Origin: Methylobacterium terricola
GTDB lineage: Bacteria; Pseudomonadota; Alphaproteobacteria; Rhizobiales; Beijerinckiaceae
Direction: 5' to 3'
DNA: 64,000 nucleotides
NCBI RefSeq assembly: GCF_006151805.1
Contig: NZ_VDDA01000001.1
Coordinates: 62,001-126,000 of the forward strand
Shown: positions 27,825 to 38,830 of the stretch, piece after piece
How positions within the stretch are numbered: the stretch's first letter is position 1
How the letters are laid out: each line of letters opens with the position of its first letter
The notes under the pieces: generated by a model
Told to the model about the DNA's origin: nothing
What the model saw: only the letters and a program-made list of their open reading frames with translations
Database searches by the model: none
Translations under genes and position numbers: made by a program

Positions 27825-28321
27825 CTGAATGGATAGTCGATACGAATGTTCCTATAGTTGCGAACGGGAAAGTAGAGGCCGATGAGAATCGGCCACCGAG
27901 CCTCGCTTGCAGGAAAGCCGCTGTAACTTTCCTTTTGCAGCTCGTTACAAGCGACAGGGTCGTACTAGACCAAGAAGGGGCAATTCAAGCGGAATATAGA
28001 GCACATCTGCAGCCCTCAGGCCAACCAGGGGTAGGTGACAGATTTTATCAGATCGTATTGCAAAGTTCACCTGACCGAGTTAGGCGTGTTGCACTACCAA
28101 AAAACTCAGATGGTGAGTACAAAAACTTACCTAAACCCATGCTAGATGCAAATTTCGATCCGAGCGATCGAAAGTTCGCCGCCCTGGCGGCTCAAGAAAG
28201 AGTTCCAGTTGCGAATGCTACGGACAGCGATTGGTTAAATGCAGCGGAAGCTCTAAAAGATTCCGACATAGCCGTAAACCATTTGTGTGGTTGCAACCCA
28301 GATGTGTGGTTTACAAAATAA
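27821..28321 (+). CDS. PIN-like nuclease (candidate toxin/effector)
   Basis: This 166-residue protein starts with WIVDTNVPIVANG, the first strand and Asp (D7) of a PIN domain. The other expected acidic residues follow in order: E58 in AIQAEYRAHL, D116 in DPSDRKFAALA, and D135/D137 in NATDSDWLNAAE. PIN enzymes are metal-dependent ribonucleases. The domain call comes from motif order, not a database match. The start lies in the ATPase stop (ATGA), so translation is coupled. No antitoxin-like DNA-binding gene is nearby, which argues against a VapBC pair and for an ATPase-gated effector. AT-rich codon use matches the ATPase gene. Confidence 0.72.
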   Translation: MTEWIVDTNVPIVANGKVEADENRPPSLACRKAAVTFLLQLVTSDRVVLDQEGAIQAEYRAHLQPSGQPGVGDRFYQIVLQSSPDRVRRVALPKNSDGEYKNLPKPMLDANFDPSDRKFAALAAQERVPVANATDSDWLNAAEALKDSDIAVNHLCGCNPDVWFTK

Positions 28322-28457
28322 AGGGATAAAACAACAAATATTATGGAGATATAGATAAAATTATAAATTAATTGTTAAAAATGTAATCGAATAGAATTAC
28401 TCCCGCACCATCTAACTCACGCTATAAAATAGATACAAAATAGAGACTATTTTCGCC

Positions 28458-31994
<3,537 letters not shown>

Positions 31995-32143
31995 GGCGAC
32001 TCACTCCTACCGAGCGAGACAGGATTCCCGGTCGCAGGTGAGGAGTCACGACCCGGGCCGCCTCACCGGGCCGAAAATCGCCGGGGATTCACCGGCGAAT
32101 CACCGGAACCTTCCTGGACGTGGCCGCAGGGCAACGCCGCCGG

Positions 32144-32248
32144 TCAATGCATCGGCGACAGGGCCACCGCCCACAGGACGACGGCGCCGGTCAGCAGCCC
32201 CATCGAAGCGACCTCCGTGACAGCGAGGAGGATCTTGCGTATGTTCAT
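32144..32248 (-). CDS. 34-residue membrane protein
   Basis: A very short frame reads MNIRKILLAVTEVASMGLLT then GAVVLWAVALSPMH, a single hydrophobic helix after a basic N-terminus. AGGGGA lies 7 nt before the ATG. Start, ribosome site, hydrophobicity and a TGA stop make a plausible small membrane protein upstream of dnaE on the same strand. Function unknown. The main doubt is length. Confidence 0.55.
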   Translation of the reverse strand: MNIRKILLAVTEVASMGLLTGAVVLWAVALSPMH

Positions 32249-32513
32249 GGTCTGTCCCCTTTCGTTGGCTGGATGTTTGTTCTTGTTTTGTTCCATGTCA
32301 AAGGGGGATCGCGTCGGATCCGGTCGGTGTGGTGAACGGTTGGTTGACGGGGCGGGCAGCGATCGGGATGCCCGGATCCCGGGGCATGGGTTCCCTGGGT
32401 CTGCTGCGCCCGCGTTGCGGCTCGGTCGTCCGCGGCCTATCTAGGCGCAACCTTGACGGTGGGCCGCCGGCCTGCCGGGAGTCTTTTTTCGTTCTTCAAG
32501 CACGAGGTGGCGC

Positions 32514-33881
32514 ATGGCGCGCGACGTGTCCGACGCGACCCCGCTCAGCGCGCGGTCCGAGCTGATCGAGTGGTTCGCGGCCGGCGAGAAGCCGCACGAC
32601 GCCTTCGCCATCGGCACCGAGCACGAGAAGGTCCCGTTCTACCGCGCCGACCACGCGCCGGTGCCCTACGAGGGCGCGCGCGGGATCGAGGCGCTCCTCG
32701 ACGGCCTGCGGGCGATCACCGGCTGGGAGACGATCGAGGATGCCGGGAAGGTGATCGGCCTCGCGGCGGTCGAGGGCGGGGGCGCGATCTCGCTCGAGCC
32801 CGGCGGCCAGTTCGAGCTCTCGGGCGCGCCGCTCCCCGACGTGCACGCCACCGCCCACGAGCTGAGCCAGCACCTCGACGCGGTGGCCCGAGCCGCCGAT
32901 CCCCTCGGCATCGGCTTCCTCACCCTCGGCATGAGCCCGAAATGGACGCGGGAAGAGACGCCCGTGATGCCGAAGAGCCGCTACCGCATCATGAAGGGCT
33001 ACATGCCCAAGGTCGGGAGCCTCGGCCTCGACATGATGCTGCGCACCGCCACCGTGCAGGTGAACCTCGACTTCTCGTCCGAGGCCGACATGGTGACGAA
33101 GATGCGGGTCGGCTTGGGCCTGCAACCGGTCGCGACCGCCTTGTTCGCCAACTCGCCCTTCACCGACGGGAAGCCGAACGGCTTCCTGTCGCGCCGCTCC
33201 GAGATCTGGCGCGACACCGATCCCGACCGCACCGGCATGCTCGCCTTCGCCTTCGACGAGGGGTTCGGCTACGAGGCCTACGCCGACTGGCTCCTCGACG
33301 TGCCGATGTACTTCGTCAAGCGCGGCGAGACCTACCACGATGTCAGCGGGCTGTCGTTCCGCGACCTGATGGAGGGGCGGCTCTCCGCCCTGCCGGGCGA
33401 GCGCGCCACGGTCTCGGACTGGGCCAACCACGCCTCGACCGCCTTCCCCGAGGTGCGGCTGAAGCGCTTCCTCGAGATGCGCGGGGCCGATGTGGGTGAT
33501 GCCAACATGATCGCCGCGCAAGCCGCGTTCTGGACCGGGCTCTACTACGATCCTGCCGCCCTCGACGGCGCCTGGCAGCTGGTGCGCGAGCTCTCCGCCG
33601 AGGAGCGCGAGACGATGCGGGCCGAGGCGCCGCGCCTCGGGCTCGACGCCCCGGCCGGCAAGAGGCGCCTGCGGGACCTGGCCCGCGACGCCCTGGCGCT
33701 CGCGGAATCCGGCCTGAAGGCGCGGGCACGCCACGACGCGCAAGGGCGCGACGAGACGCTCTACCTCGCGCCGCTCCAGGCCGTCGCCGCCTCGCGCACC
33801 CGGGCCGAGGACCTGCTCGCGCTCTATCGCGGGCCGTGGAACGGCTCGGTCGACCCGGTCTTCGGCGCCTGCGCGTTCTGA
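32514..33881 (+). CDS. gshA: Glutamate-cysteine ligase, plant/alphaproteobacterial type
   Basis: This 455-residue cytoplasmic enzyme joins Glu and Cys in the first step of glutathione synthesis. It matches the GCS2/plant-type family throughout: FAIGTEHEKVPFYR, AISLEPGGQFELSGAPLPDV, LTLGMSPKWTREETPVMPK, RYRIMKGYMPKVG and TATVQVNLDFSSEADM. Its end VDPVFGACAF is also typical. It is preceded by a 265-bp intergenic region and appears to be transcribed alone. Confidence 0.94.
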   Translation: MARDVSDATPLSARSELIEWFAAGEKPHDAFAIGTEHEKVPFYRADHAPVPYEGARGIEALLDGLRAITGWETIEDAGKVIGLAAVEGGGAISLEPGGQFELSGAPLPDVHATAHELSQHLDAVARAADPLGIGFLTLGMSPKWTREETPVMPKSRYRIMKGYMPKVGSLGLDMMLRTATVQVNLDFSSEADMVTKMRVGLGLQPVATALFANSPFTDGKPNGFLSRRSEIWRDTDPDRTGMLAFAFDEGFGYEAYADWLLDVPMYFVKRGETYHDVSGLSFRDLMEGRLSALPGERATVSDWANHASTAFPEVRLKRFLEMRGADVGDANMIAAQAAFWTGLYYDPAALDGAWQLVRELSAEERETMRAEAPRLGLDAPAGKRRLRDLARDALALAESGLKARARHDAQGRDETLYLAPLQAVAASRTRAEDLLALYRGPWNGSVDPVFGACAF

Positions 33882-34112
33882 CACGGGGCGCCACCGCGCC
33901 GGCCGGCGGCGAGCCGCGATCCGGCATGCTCAAGCTTAGCCGTCCGGCCGCCCAGTCCATCCGGAAGCGGCCGGCGCGCAGGCGCAGGGTAAGCGTAGCC
34001 GATACGGATTGACGGTTCGTCAATCTGCTCCGAATCCTGGAACAGATCCCGGCCCTTGGTCGTTCTTGAGGCCTACGGGGCACGTTCCTCAGACCGATCG
34101 GAGCAATCCAAG

Positions 34113-34553
34113 ATGTCTCGCATCACCACCTTCGCCGTGATGGCCAGCGCCGCCGTCGCCCTGACCGCCGGCACCGTCGGCGCCCAGGCCGCGCCGCTCC
34201 CGGCCGCGACCTCGGCCGCGATCGCCGGCTCGGGCGCGACCGTCGACCAGGTGCGCTGGCGCGGCGGCGGCTATTACGGCGGCGGCTACCGCGGCTATCG
34301 CGGCTACGGCTACCGCCGCGGCATCGGGGCCGGCGGCGCGCTGGCGGCCGGCGCGGCGCTCGGCATCATCGGCGGCGCGCTCGCGGCCGGCACCGCCTCG
34401 TCCTACTATGGCGGCGGCTACGGCTACCCGGCCTATGGCGGCTATTACGGCGGCGGCTACGCCCCGGTCGGCGGCTACGGCTACGGCTACAGCTATCCGT
34501 CCTACGGCTACAGCTACCCGTCCTACGGTGGCTATTACGGCTACGGCTACTGA
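34113..34553 (+). CDS. Gly/Tyr-rich secreted protein
   Basis: This 146-residue protein has a signal peptide (ITTFAVMASAAVALTAGTVGA, cleaved near AQAAP). A repetitive Gly-Tyr region (RGGGYYGGGYRGYRGYGYRR) follows, then a glycine-zipper-like hydrophobic stretch (GAGGALAAGAALGIIGGALA) and further GYSYPSYG repeats to the end. Proteins of this kind are common in Hyphomicrobiales and probably attach to the outer membrane. No function is established. The ATG at 34113 is chosen because the signal peptide begins there. A strong terminator follows 28 bases downstream. Confidence 0.8.
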   Translation: MSRITTFAVMASAAVALTAGTVGAQAAPLPAATSAAIAGSGATVDQVRWRGGGYYGGGYRGYRGYGYRRGIGAGGALAAGAALGIIGGALAAGTASSYYGGGYGYPAYGGYYGGGYAPVGGYGYGYSYPSYGYSYPSYGGYYGYGY

Positions 34554-34581
34554 GACCGGCCGCACCGGCTGACCAAGGAGA

Positions 34582-34614
34582 GCCCGGCGCGGGATGCCCC
34601 CGCGCCGGGCTTTT
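34582..34614 (+). terminator. Rho-independent terminator
   Basis: A perfect 12-bp stem GCCCGGCGCGGG / CCCGCGCCGGGC with a 5-nt loop is followed by TTTT, 28 bases after the Gly/Tyr-rich gene. It separates that gene from tusA. Confidence 0.88.
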
Positions 34615-34695
34615 CCGTGGCCGGCCCTCCCGGGTCGGGCTTTCTCGCGCTCGCGGGATGTGCTCAACCGATCCGAGGGCCAGCCAGGGGCGACG

Positions 34696-34962
34696 ATGCG
34701 GTACCACGACCTCGACCTGCGCGGACTCAAGTGCCCCCTGCCGGTGCTGAGGACCGCCAAGGCCCTGCGCGGATTGGCGCCGGGCGAGGGACTGTCGGTG
34801 CGCTGCACCGACCCGATGGCTGCCATCGACATTCCCAACCTGCTGCGCGAGACCGGGGACCGTCTCGACCGGATGGAGCGGGACGACGGCGTCCTGACCT
34901 TCGAGGTCCGTCGCGGGCCAGGGGCCGGCCGGCACGCCGAGACCGAGGAGGATGCCGCGTGA
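34696..34962 (+). CDS. tusA: TusA-family sulfur carrier protein
   Basis: This 88-residue protein has the TusA/SirA fold signature DLRGLKCPLPVLRTAKAL, with the persulfide-carrying Cys13 in the CPxP motif, and RCTDPMAAIDIPNLLRETG downstream. TusA-like proteins relay sulfur for tRNA thiolation, molybdenum cofactor or iron-sulfur work. Which role applies here is not evident. AGGGGCG precedes the ATG. The stop overlaps the GTG start of the Nudix gene. Some paralogues have other roles, so the symbol is tentative. Confidence 0.85.
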   Translation: MRYHDLDLRGLKCPLPVLRTAKALRGLAPGEGLSVRCTDPMAAIDIPNLLRETGDRLDRMERDDGVLTFEVRRGPGAGRHAETEEDAA

Positions 34963-35561
34963 ACCGGGACGACGACGTACCGCGCATCGAGGGCACCCGC
35001 ACCGTCTACGAGGGCTGGGCGCGCTACCTCGTCGCGGAGGTGCGGATGCCGGACGGCAGCCGCATCGGCCGCGAGATCGAGGATCACGGGCCGGCGGTGG
35101 CCGTTCTGCCCTACGATCCGGACCGCCGGGTCGCCCTGCTGGTGCGGCAGTTCCGCACGCCGCCCTGCTTCGTCGACGGCACGCCGTCGCTGCTGGAGGT
35201 GCCCGCGGGCCTGCGCGAGGAGGACGATCCCATGGCCTGCGCCCGCCGCGAGGCTTTCGAGGAGGTGGGCCTGCGGCTGTCGCAGCTGGAACCGGCCGGC
35301 CGGGTCTGGTCGCTGCCCGGCCTCTCGACCGAACGGATGGACCTCTTCCTCGCCCCCTACCGGGTCACCGACCGCGAGGGCGCCGGCGGCGGCCTGGCGG
35401 AGGAGAACGAGAGCATCGAGGTGGTGGAGGTCGCCCTCTCCGACCTCGCCGCCCTGGCCGACCGGGGCGCGGTGACCGACCTGAAGACGCTCTGTCTCAC
35501 CCAGACCCTGCGCCTGCGGCATCCGGACCTGTTCGCGGATCGCACCGAAACGCGCAGTTGA
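34959..35561 (+). CDS. Nudix hydrolase (ADP-ribose pyrophosphatase-like)
   Basis: This 200-residue protein has the Nudix helix core RREAFEEVGL, preceded by EVPAGLREEDDPMACA. The N-terminal half of the box is shifted by one residue relative to the textbook spacing. VAVLPYDPDRRVALLVRQFR and WSLPGLSTERMDLFLAPYR match the ADP-ribose/GDP-mannose pyrophosphatase subgroup. The GTG at 34959 lies within the tusA stop (GTGA), with GAGGAGG upstream, so the genes are coupled. Probably hydrolyses a nucleoside diphosphate-linked compound in the cytoplasm. Confidence 0.88.
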   Translation: MNRDDDVPRIEGTRTVYEGWARYLVAEVRMPDGSRIGREIEDHGPAVAVLPYDPDRRVALLVRQFRTPPCFVDGTPSLLEVPAGLREEDDPMACARREAFEEVGLRLSQLEPAGRVWSLPGLSTERMDLFLAPYRVTDREGAGGGLAEENESIEVVEVALSDLAALADRGAVTDLKTLCLTQTLRLRHPDLFADRTETRS

Positions 35562-35712
35562 GGTCGAAAGGCAACGCCCGCATCCTGAACGGGCGGTGTA
35601 CAAGCGCTGGCGTTCACGGTTTCGTGATCGGGGCTAGCGTCTCGTTCATCAGCTGTTAACTTTAGGCGGTTCCGATAGCCCTCCGTCGCAGGGGCCTCGA
35701 CAGGAGACGCCG

Positions 35713-36027
35713 ATGTTCAGCATTGGACCCTTCCACCGCCCGACCGGGCAGCCCACCGGGTTCACCACCCCGCTCCTCCCGCTGGAGCCGGACTTCCTCG
35801 ATCCCGCCCAGGCCGCGCCGCGCGAGGCATCGCCGGCGCCCGTGGAACCCAGCATGGGCCGTCATGCCCTCTCGATGCTGGTCCTGCTCTGCCTCACCCT
35901 GGCGGTGCATTCGGCGGTCGGCTGGTGGACGCTTCCCGGCAAGGCCCCGATCATGGCGCCCTCCGCCCATTCCGCGCCGACGATCCAGGGGCCGATCCAC
36001 CTGACGAGCGTCCGCTCGCCGTCCTGA
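35713..36027 (+). CDS. Hypothetical protein with one membrane segment
   Basis: This 104-residue protein has a Pro-rich N-terminal half (about 45 residues), one hydrophobic helix (ALSMLVLLCLTLAVHSAVGW, about 52-71) and a short polar tail. An AGGAGA site stands before the ATG, which supports expression. I do not recognise a family. Monocistronic. Confidence 0.6.
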   Translation: MFSIGPFHRPTGQPTGFTTPLLPLEPDFLDPAQAAPREASPAPVEPSMGRHALSMLVLLCLTLAVHSAVGWWTLPGKAPIMAPSAHSAPTIQGPIHLTSVRSPS

Positions 36028-36447
36028 ACCGGCGCGCCGGCCCACGCCGGCGTCCCGGGATCTCGATCCGCCGCCTCGCGCTTCGACGCCGGCGGCGGTC
36101 GGTCACCTCCCTGCATCGCGACGACCCTCGGCTCTCGGACGCTGGATCGGGGCATCGTGATCGCGTGACCCTCGCCGTCGCGCCGCCAACGGCAGCATCC
36201 TCGCACCTGCGGCATCGCTTCCAGCGATCCTGGGCCGGCCATGCCGGACCCCGGGGCGGGTCGGCACGTTGCCGCCCTGCGCGAGGAGACGGCGCGGCGC
36301 CGCTCCTTGCCCGACTGTACTTTGGTCATGATCGTGTCGAAAGCCCGGCGGTTTCGCGGCCCTCCCTCTTGCGCGTTTCTACCGAGTCGTTAACGTCACG
36401 TTCAACCCAAGAAAATCAGTCGTGATTCGGCGCCAGGGAGCCAGCGC
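36028..36447. other. Gene-free interval, 420 bp
   Basis: Open frames here lack ribosome sites and protein-like composition. The last 90 bases (TTAACGTCACGTTCAACCC and following) are the likely promoter region of the 52-residue gene. Nothing else recognised. Confidence 0.45.
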
Positions 36448-36606
36448 ATGTCTCAGATCATTCGCGTCAAGCCCACGCAGGACGGTACCTATACGGTGTA
36501 TCGCGGCACGCTCGTGCTGGTCAGCGGCCTGACCCGTGCACAGGCCGAGAGCTACGAGGCCACGCTCGCCCAGAACGAGCGCAAGCCCGACGAAGCGGTC
36601 CACTGA
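36448..36606 (+). CDS. 52-residue hypothetical protein
   Basis: A short frame begins MSQIIRVKPTQDGTYTVYRG and ends QNERKPDEAVH. It has an AGGGAG site 9 nt before the ATG, high third-position GC and a stop followed seven bases later by a GC hairpin. It is predicted to be a small soluble beta/alpha protein, with a beta-rich first half and a helix RAQAESYEATLAQNE. Family not recognised, but the gene signals are good. Confidence 0.65.
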   Translation: MSQIIRVKPTQDGTYTVYRGTLVLVSGLTRAQAESYEATLAQNERKPDEAVH

Positions 36607-36612
36607 GCGTAT

Positions 36613-36632
36613 CGCGCCGCCCAGGCGGCGCG
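36613..36632 (+). terminator. Hairpin after the 52-residue gene
   Basis: A perfect 9-bp stem CGCGCCGCC / GGCGGCGCG with a 2-nt loop starts seven bases after the stop codon. No T-run follows, so it may act with Rho or protect the 3' end. Confidence 0.45.
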
Positions 36633-36803
36633 CCTGTGGCCGATCTTCGGCCCGTGCCGACGACGCGGTGCGCCGTCGGCTCATCGGTGCCGGTGAGTGA
36701 TGTTCTCCCGCCTCGGCTCGACAGCCGCGCGCGCGTACCGCGTCCCGAGGCCGGTCTGAACTCTTTGCGCAAGGTGCCTGGCGCGGATGCCGGCCTCTCT
36801 CGA

Positions 36804-36870
36804 CGTCATCCTGGGACCCGCCGCAGGCGGGAACGCAGGCTGCCTAACCGCTGACGCTCCCGGATGACGA
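36804..36870. repeat. Intergenic inverted repeat with CGTCATCC arms
   Basis: CGTCATCC-T-GGGA at 36804-36816 pairs with TCCCGGATGACG at 36858-36869, with about 40 bases between. The arms resemble those at 45981 and, more loosely, 5793, suggesting a dispersed extragenic palindrome family. Confidence 0.55.
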
Positions 36871-36897
36871 GGGAGGAAGTCACGGCGGTCCGTTCAC

Positions 36898-37095
36898 TCA
36901 TACACTCTTCGATGTCGCTGCCGGTTCGCATGCGCGGTCGTCGGCCTTCGCATCCTCGAAGACCTTCACGACATTCGTGCATGGAACTGGTCTCGCCTGC
37001 AGTGAGCCAGGGATGATGGCGAGATCTGTCGATCCAACCGCCAGACCGACCGGACACCACCAGGCAAACCCTGCGTGATTGGCCTCGGCAGCCAT
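36898..37095 (-). CDS. Possible 65-residue protein
   Basis: A frame starting MAAEANHAGFAWWCPVGLAV has GAGGAG six bases before the ATG at 37095. Codon third positions are less GC-biased than in true neighbours, and no family is recognised. The ribosome site is the only positive evidence. It could be a chance frame. Confidence 0.3.
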   Translation of the reverse strand: MAAEANHAGFAWWCPVGLAVGSTDLAIIPGSLQARPVPCTNVVKVFEDAKADDRACEPAATSKSV

Positions 37096-37271
37096 CACGA
37101 TCTCCTCGTCATCCCCTGCTTTGCGTCGCAGCCCCGGAATGCCGGTCGAGGCTTTCCGCTGTGCCGGCCGGGGCCGACAAGCCCCGGCCACGGTCTCGAA
37201 CCACGGCTCGCCGAGCAGCGGGACGAGGCAGGGCCACGCGGCCGGGACGCCGGCCCCACGACCCTGTCCCG

Positions 37272-38072
37272 TCACCGCCCGGTCCAGCGCGGCGGGCGCT
37301 TGCCGAGGAAGGCCTCCATCCCCTCGCGGAAATCCGCGCTGGTGTAGCATTGCAGAATGAGATCGTCCCCGGCCTCGGACGGGGGCTCGTCGCGGACCCG
37401 GCGCAGGCCCTCCTTGGTCGCGGCGAGGGTCCGCGGCGCGTGGCCGGCGACCAGGCGGGCGAGGTCGGTGGCCCGCGCATGCAGGGCGTCGACATCCGCC
37501 ACCACCTCGCTCACCAGCCCGATCGTCCGCGCCTCCTCGGCCTCGACCAAGCGGGCCGAGAAGATCATCTCCTTGACCCGCGCGGCGCCGACCAGCGCCG
37601 AGAGCCGGCGCAGGTTGGTGACCGAGAGGCAGTTGCCGAGAGTGCGGGCGATCGGGAAGCCGAACCGGGCGTCGCGCGTGGCGATCCGCAGGTCGCAGGC
37701 CGCCGCGATCGCCGCGCCTCCGCCGGTGCAGGCCCCGGCGATCGCCGCGATGGTCGGCTTGGCGCATGCCTCCAGCGCCCCGAGCACCCGGTCCATGAAG
37801 CGCTCGTAGGCGAGCGCGTCCTCGGCGGTGGAGAAGGCGCGGAACTGCGCGATGTCGGTGCCCGCCGCGAAGGCGCGGTCCCCCGCGCCCTGGATCACCA
37901 CCGCGCGGATCGCCGGATCGGCGCCGATCGCCAAGCTGAGGCCGTGCAGGCGCTCGTACATCGCGAAGGTCAGGGCGTTGCGCGCCTGAGGCCGGTTGAG
38001 GGTGATGCGGGCGATGCCCTCGTCATCGACCCCGTAGAGCAGCTCGTCGGTTTCGGTGGGGGCGTCGGTCAT
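37272..38072 (-). CDS. Enoyl-CoA hydratase/isomerase family protein
   Basis: This 266-residue crotonase-fold protein contains ITLNRPQARNALTFAMYE, the CoA-binding segment GDRAFAAGTDIAQF and the oxyanion loop IAGACTGGGAAIAAACDLRI. The two Glu residues of classical hydratases are not both evident in the usual places (the loop reads FGFPIARTLGNCLS), so isomerase, hydrolase or lyase activity is equally possible. The ATG at 38072 is where similarity starts. Single gene, upstream spacing 137 bp to the divergent DUF3140 gene. Confidence 0.87.
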   Translation of the reverse strand: MTDAPTETDELLYGVDDEGIARITLNRPQARNALTFAMYERLHGLSLAIGADPAIRAVVIQGAGDRAFAAGTDIAQFRAFSTAEDALAYERFMDRVLGALEACAKPTIAAIAGACTGGGAAIAAACDLRIATRDARFGFPIARTLGNCLSVTNLRRLSALVGAARVKEMIFSARLVEAEEARTIGLVSEVVADVDALHARATDLARLVAGHAPRTLAATKEGLRRVRDEPPSEAGDDLILQCYTSADFREGMEAFLGKRPPRWTGR

Positions 38073-38209
38073 GGCGGGGTCCGGATGCGGCGTGCCGCCG
38101 GAGCGTAGCGACTGCCGCCTTCCCCGTCTCCCGGTGACGCACGGTCGCGCCGTGGACCGCAGCGCCCGCCCCGACGTTGATGCGCGATCGACACGAACGG
38201 AGGCGACGC

Positions 38210-38575
38210 GTGAGCAAGGACACCGAATCACACGAGGAGACCTATGCGGCCTTCCGCGAGGCGGTGAACATGACGCCCGGCGAGCTGGAGAAATGGCTCG
38301 ACAGCGAGGACAGCCAGTCGGTCGGCTGGAGCGACGGGGGCAAGAAGGACAGCGCGAAGGGCGGCGAATCGGTCGGCCACCACCAGGGGCGGCGGATCGT
38401 CGAGATCAAGCACACCAAGAAGGCCGACCTGACCGACGACGACTACGCCGACATGCGCAAGGTGGTGGGCTACGTGAAGCGCCACCTCGCCCAGGGCGGT
38501 CCCAAGGAGGACGTGAAGAGCTCGCGCTGGCGCTACTCGCTCATGAACTGGGGCCATGATCCGTTGAAGGATTAG
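38210..38575 (+). CDS. DUF3140 domain protein
   Basis: This 121-residue protein has the DUF3140 pattern: YAAFREAVNMTPGELEKWL, ESVGHHQGRRIVEIKHTKK, MRKVVGYVKRHLAQ and the end WRYSLMNWGHDPLKD. The GTG at 38210 with GGAGG 6 nt upstream is preferred over the ATG at 38180, which has no ribosome site. The family is small, basic and probably nucleic-acid or stress related. Its function is unknown. Confidence 0.85.
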   Translation: MSKDTESHEETYAAFREAVNMTPGELEKWLDSEDSQSVGWSDGGKKDSAKGGESVGHHQGRRIVEIKHTKKADLTDDDYADMRKVVGYVKRHLAQGGPKEDVKSSRWRYSLMNWGHDPLKD

Positions 38576-38830
38576 GCAAACCTGCGACCGCGACACGGTG
38601 GCGCGGGCCGGAGCGCAAGTTTCTCCGGCGCTGCCATTCGCCCGAGAACTGTTTCCGTCGCCGGACCCACTGACGAAACGAACCATGCTCCGGCCCCAGT
38701 TCGGCCCGGATCTTGCTCACCCTGGCCGGTACCTCAACGTCTTCGCATCGCGGCAGCGATGTGGCTGGATGGGGTCAAGCAAGGGCGGTCAGGGCCGAAT
38801 GGCCCGGCACGAGCGGCATGGGGGTCCGGG

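Larger units (their letters stand above)
26040..28457. other. Low-GC genomic island
   Basis: Composition falls abruptly from about 70% to roughly 25-45% GC between the last codons of the glycosylase gene and the stop of dnaE. The island carries two overlapping plus-strand genes (ATPase and PIN-like) with AT-rich flanks. No integrase, transposase, tRNA or clear terminal repeat was seen. The left edge is graded, not sharp. Recent acquisition from a low-GC donor is inferred. Confidence 0.8.
36607..37271. other. Interval of 665 bp with repeat and one doubtful small gene
   Basis: Contains the hairpin at 36613, the inverted repeat at 36804-36870 and a possible minus-strand frame at 36898-37095. 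Other open frames look like chance frames in GC-rich DNA. Confidence 0.4.

Noticed and set aside
26460..28321. Toxin-antitoxin (VapBC-like) reading of the island
   Set aside because: The partner of the PIN-like protein is a 453-residue ATPase, not a small DNA-binding antitoxin, and the gene order is ATPase first.
35862..36329. 155-codon minus-strand frame overlapping the 104-residue gene
   Set aside because: No ribosome site; composition typical of a shadow frame, and the plus-strand gene has an AGGAGA site.
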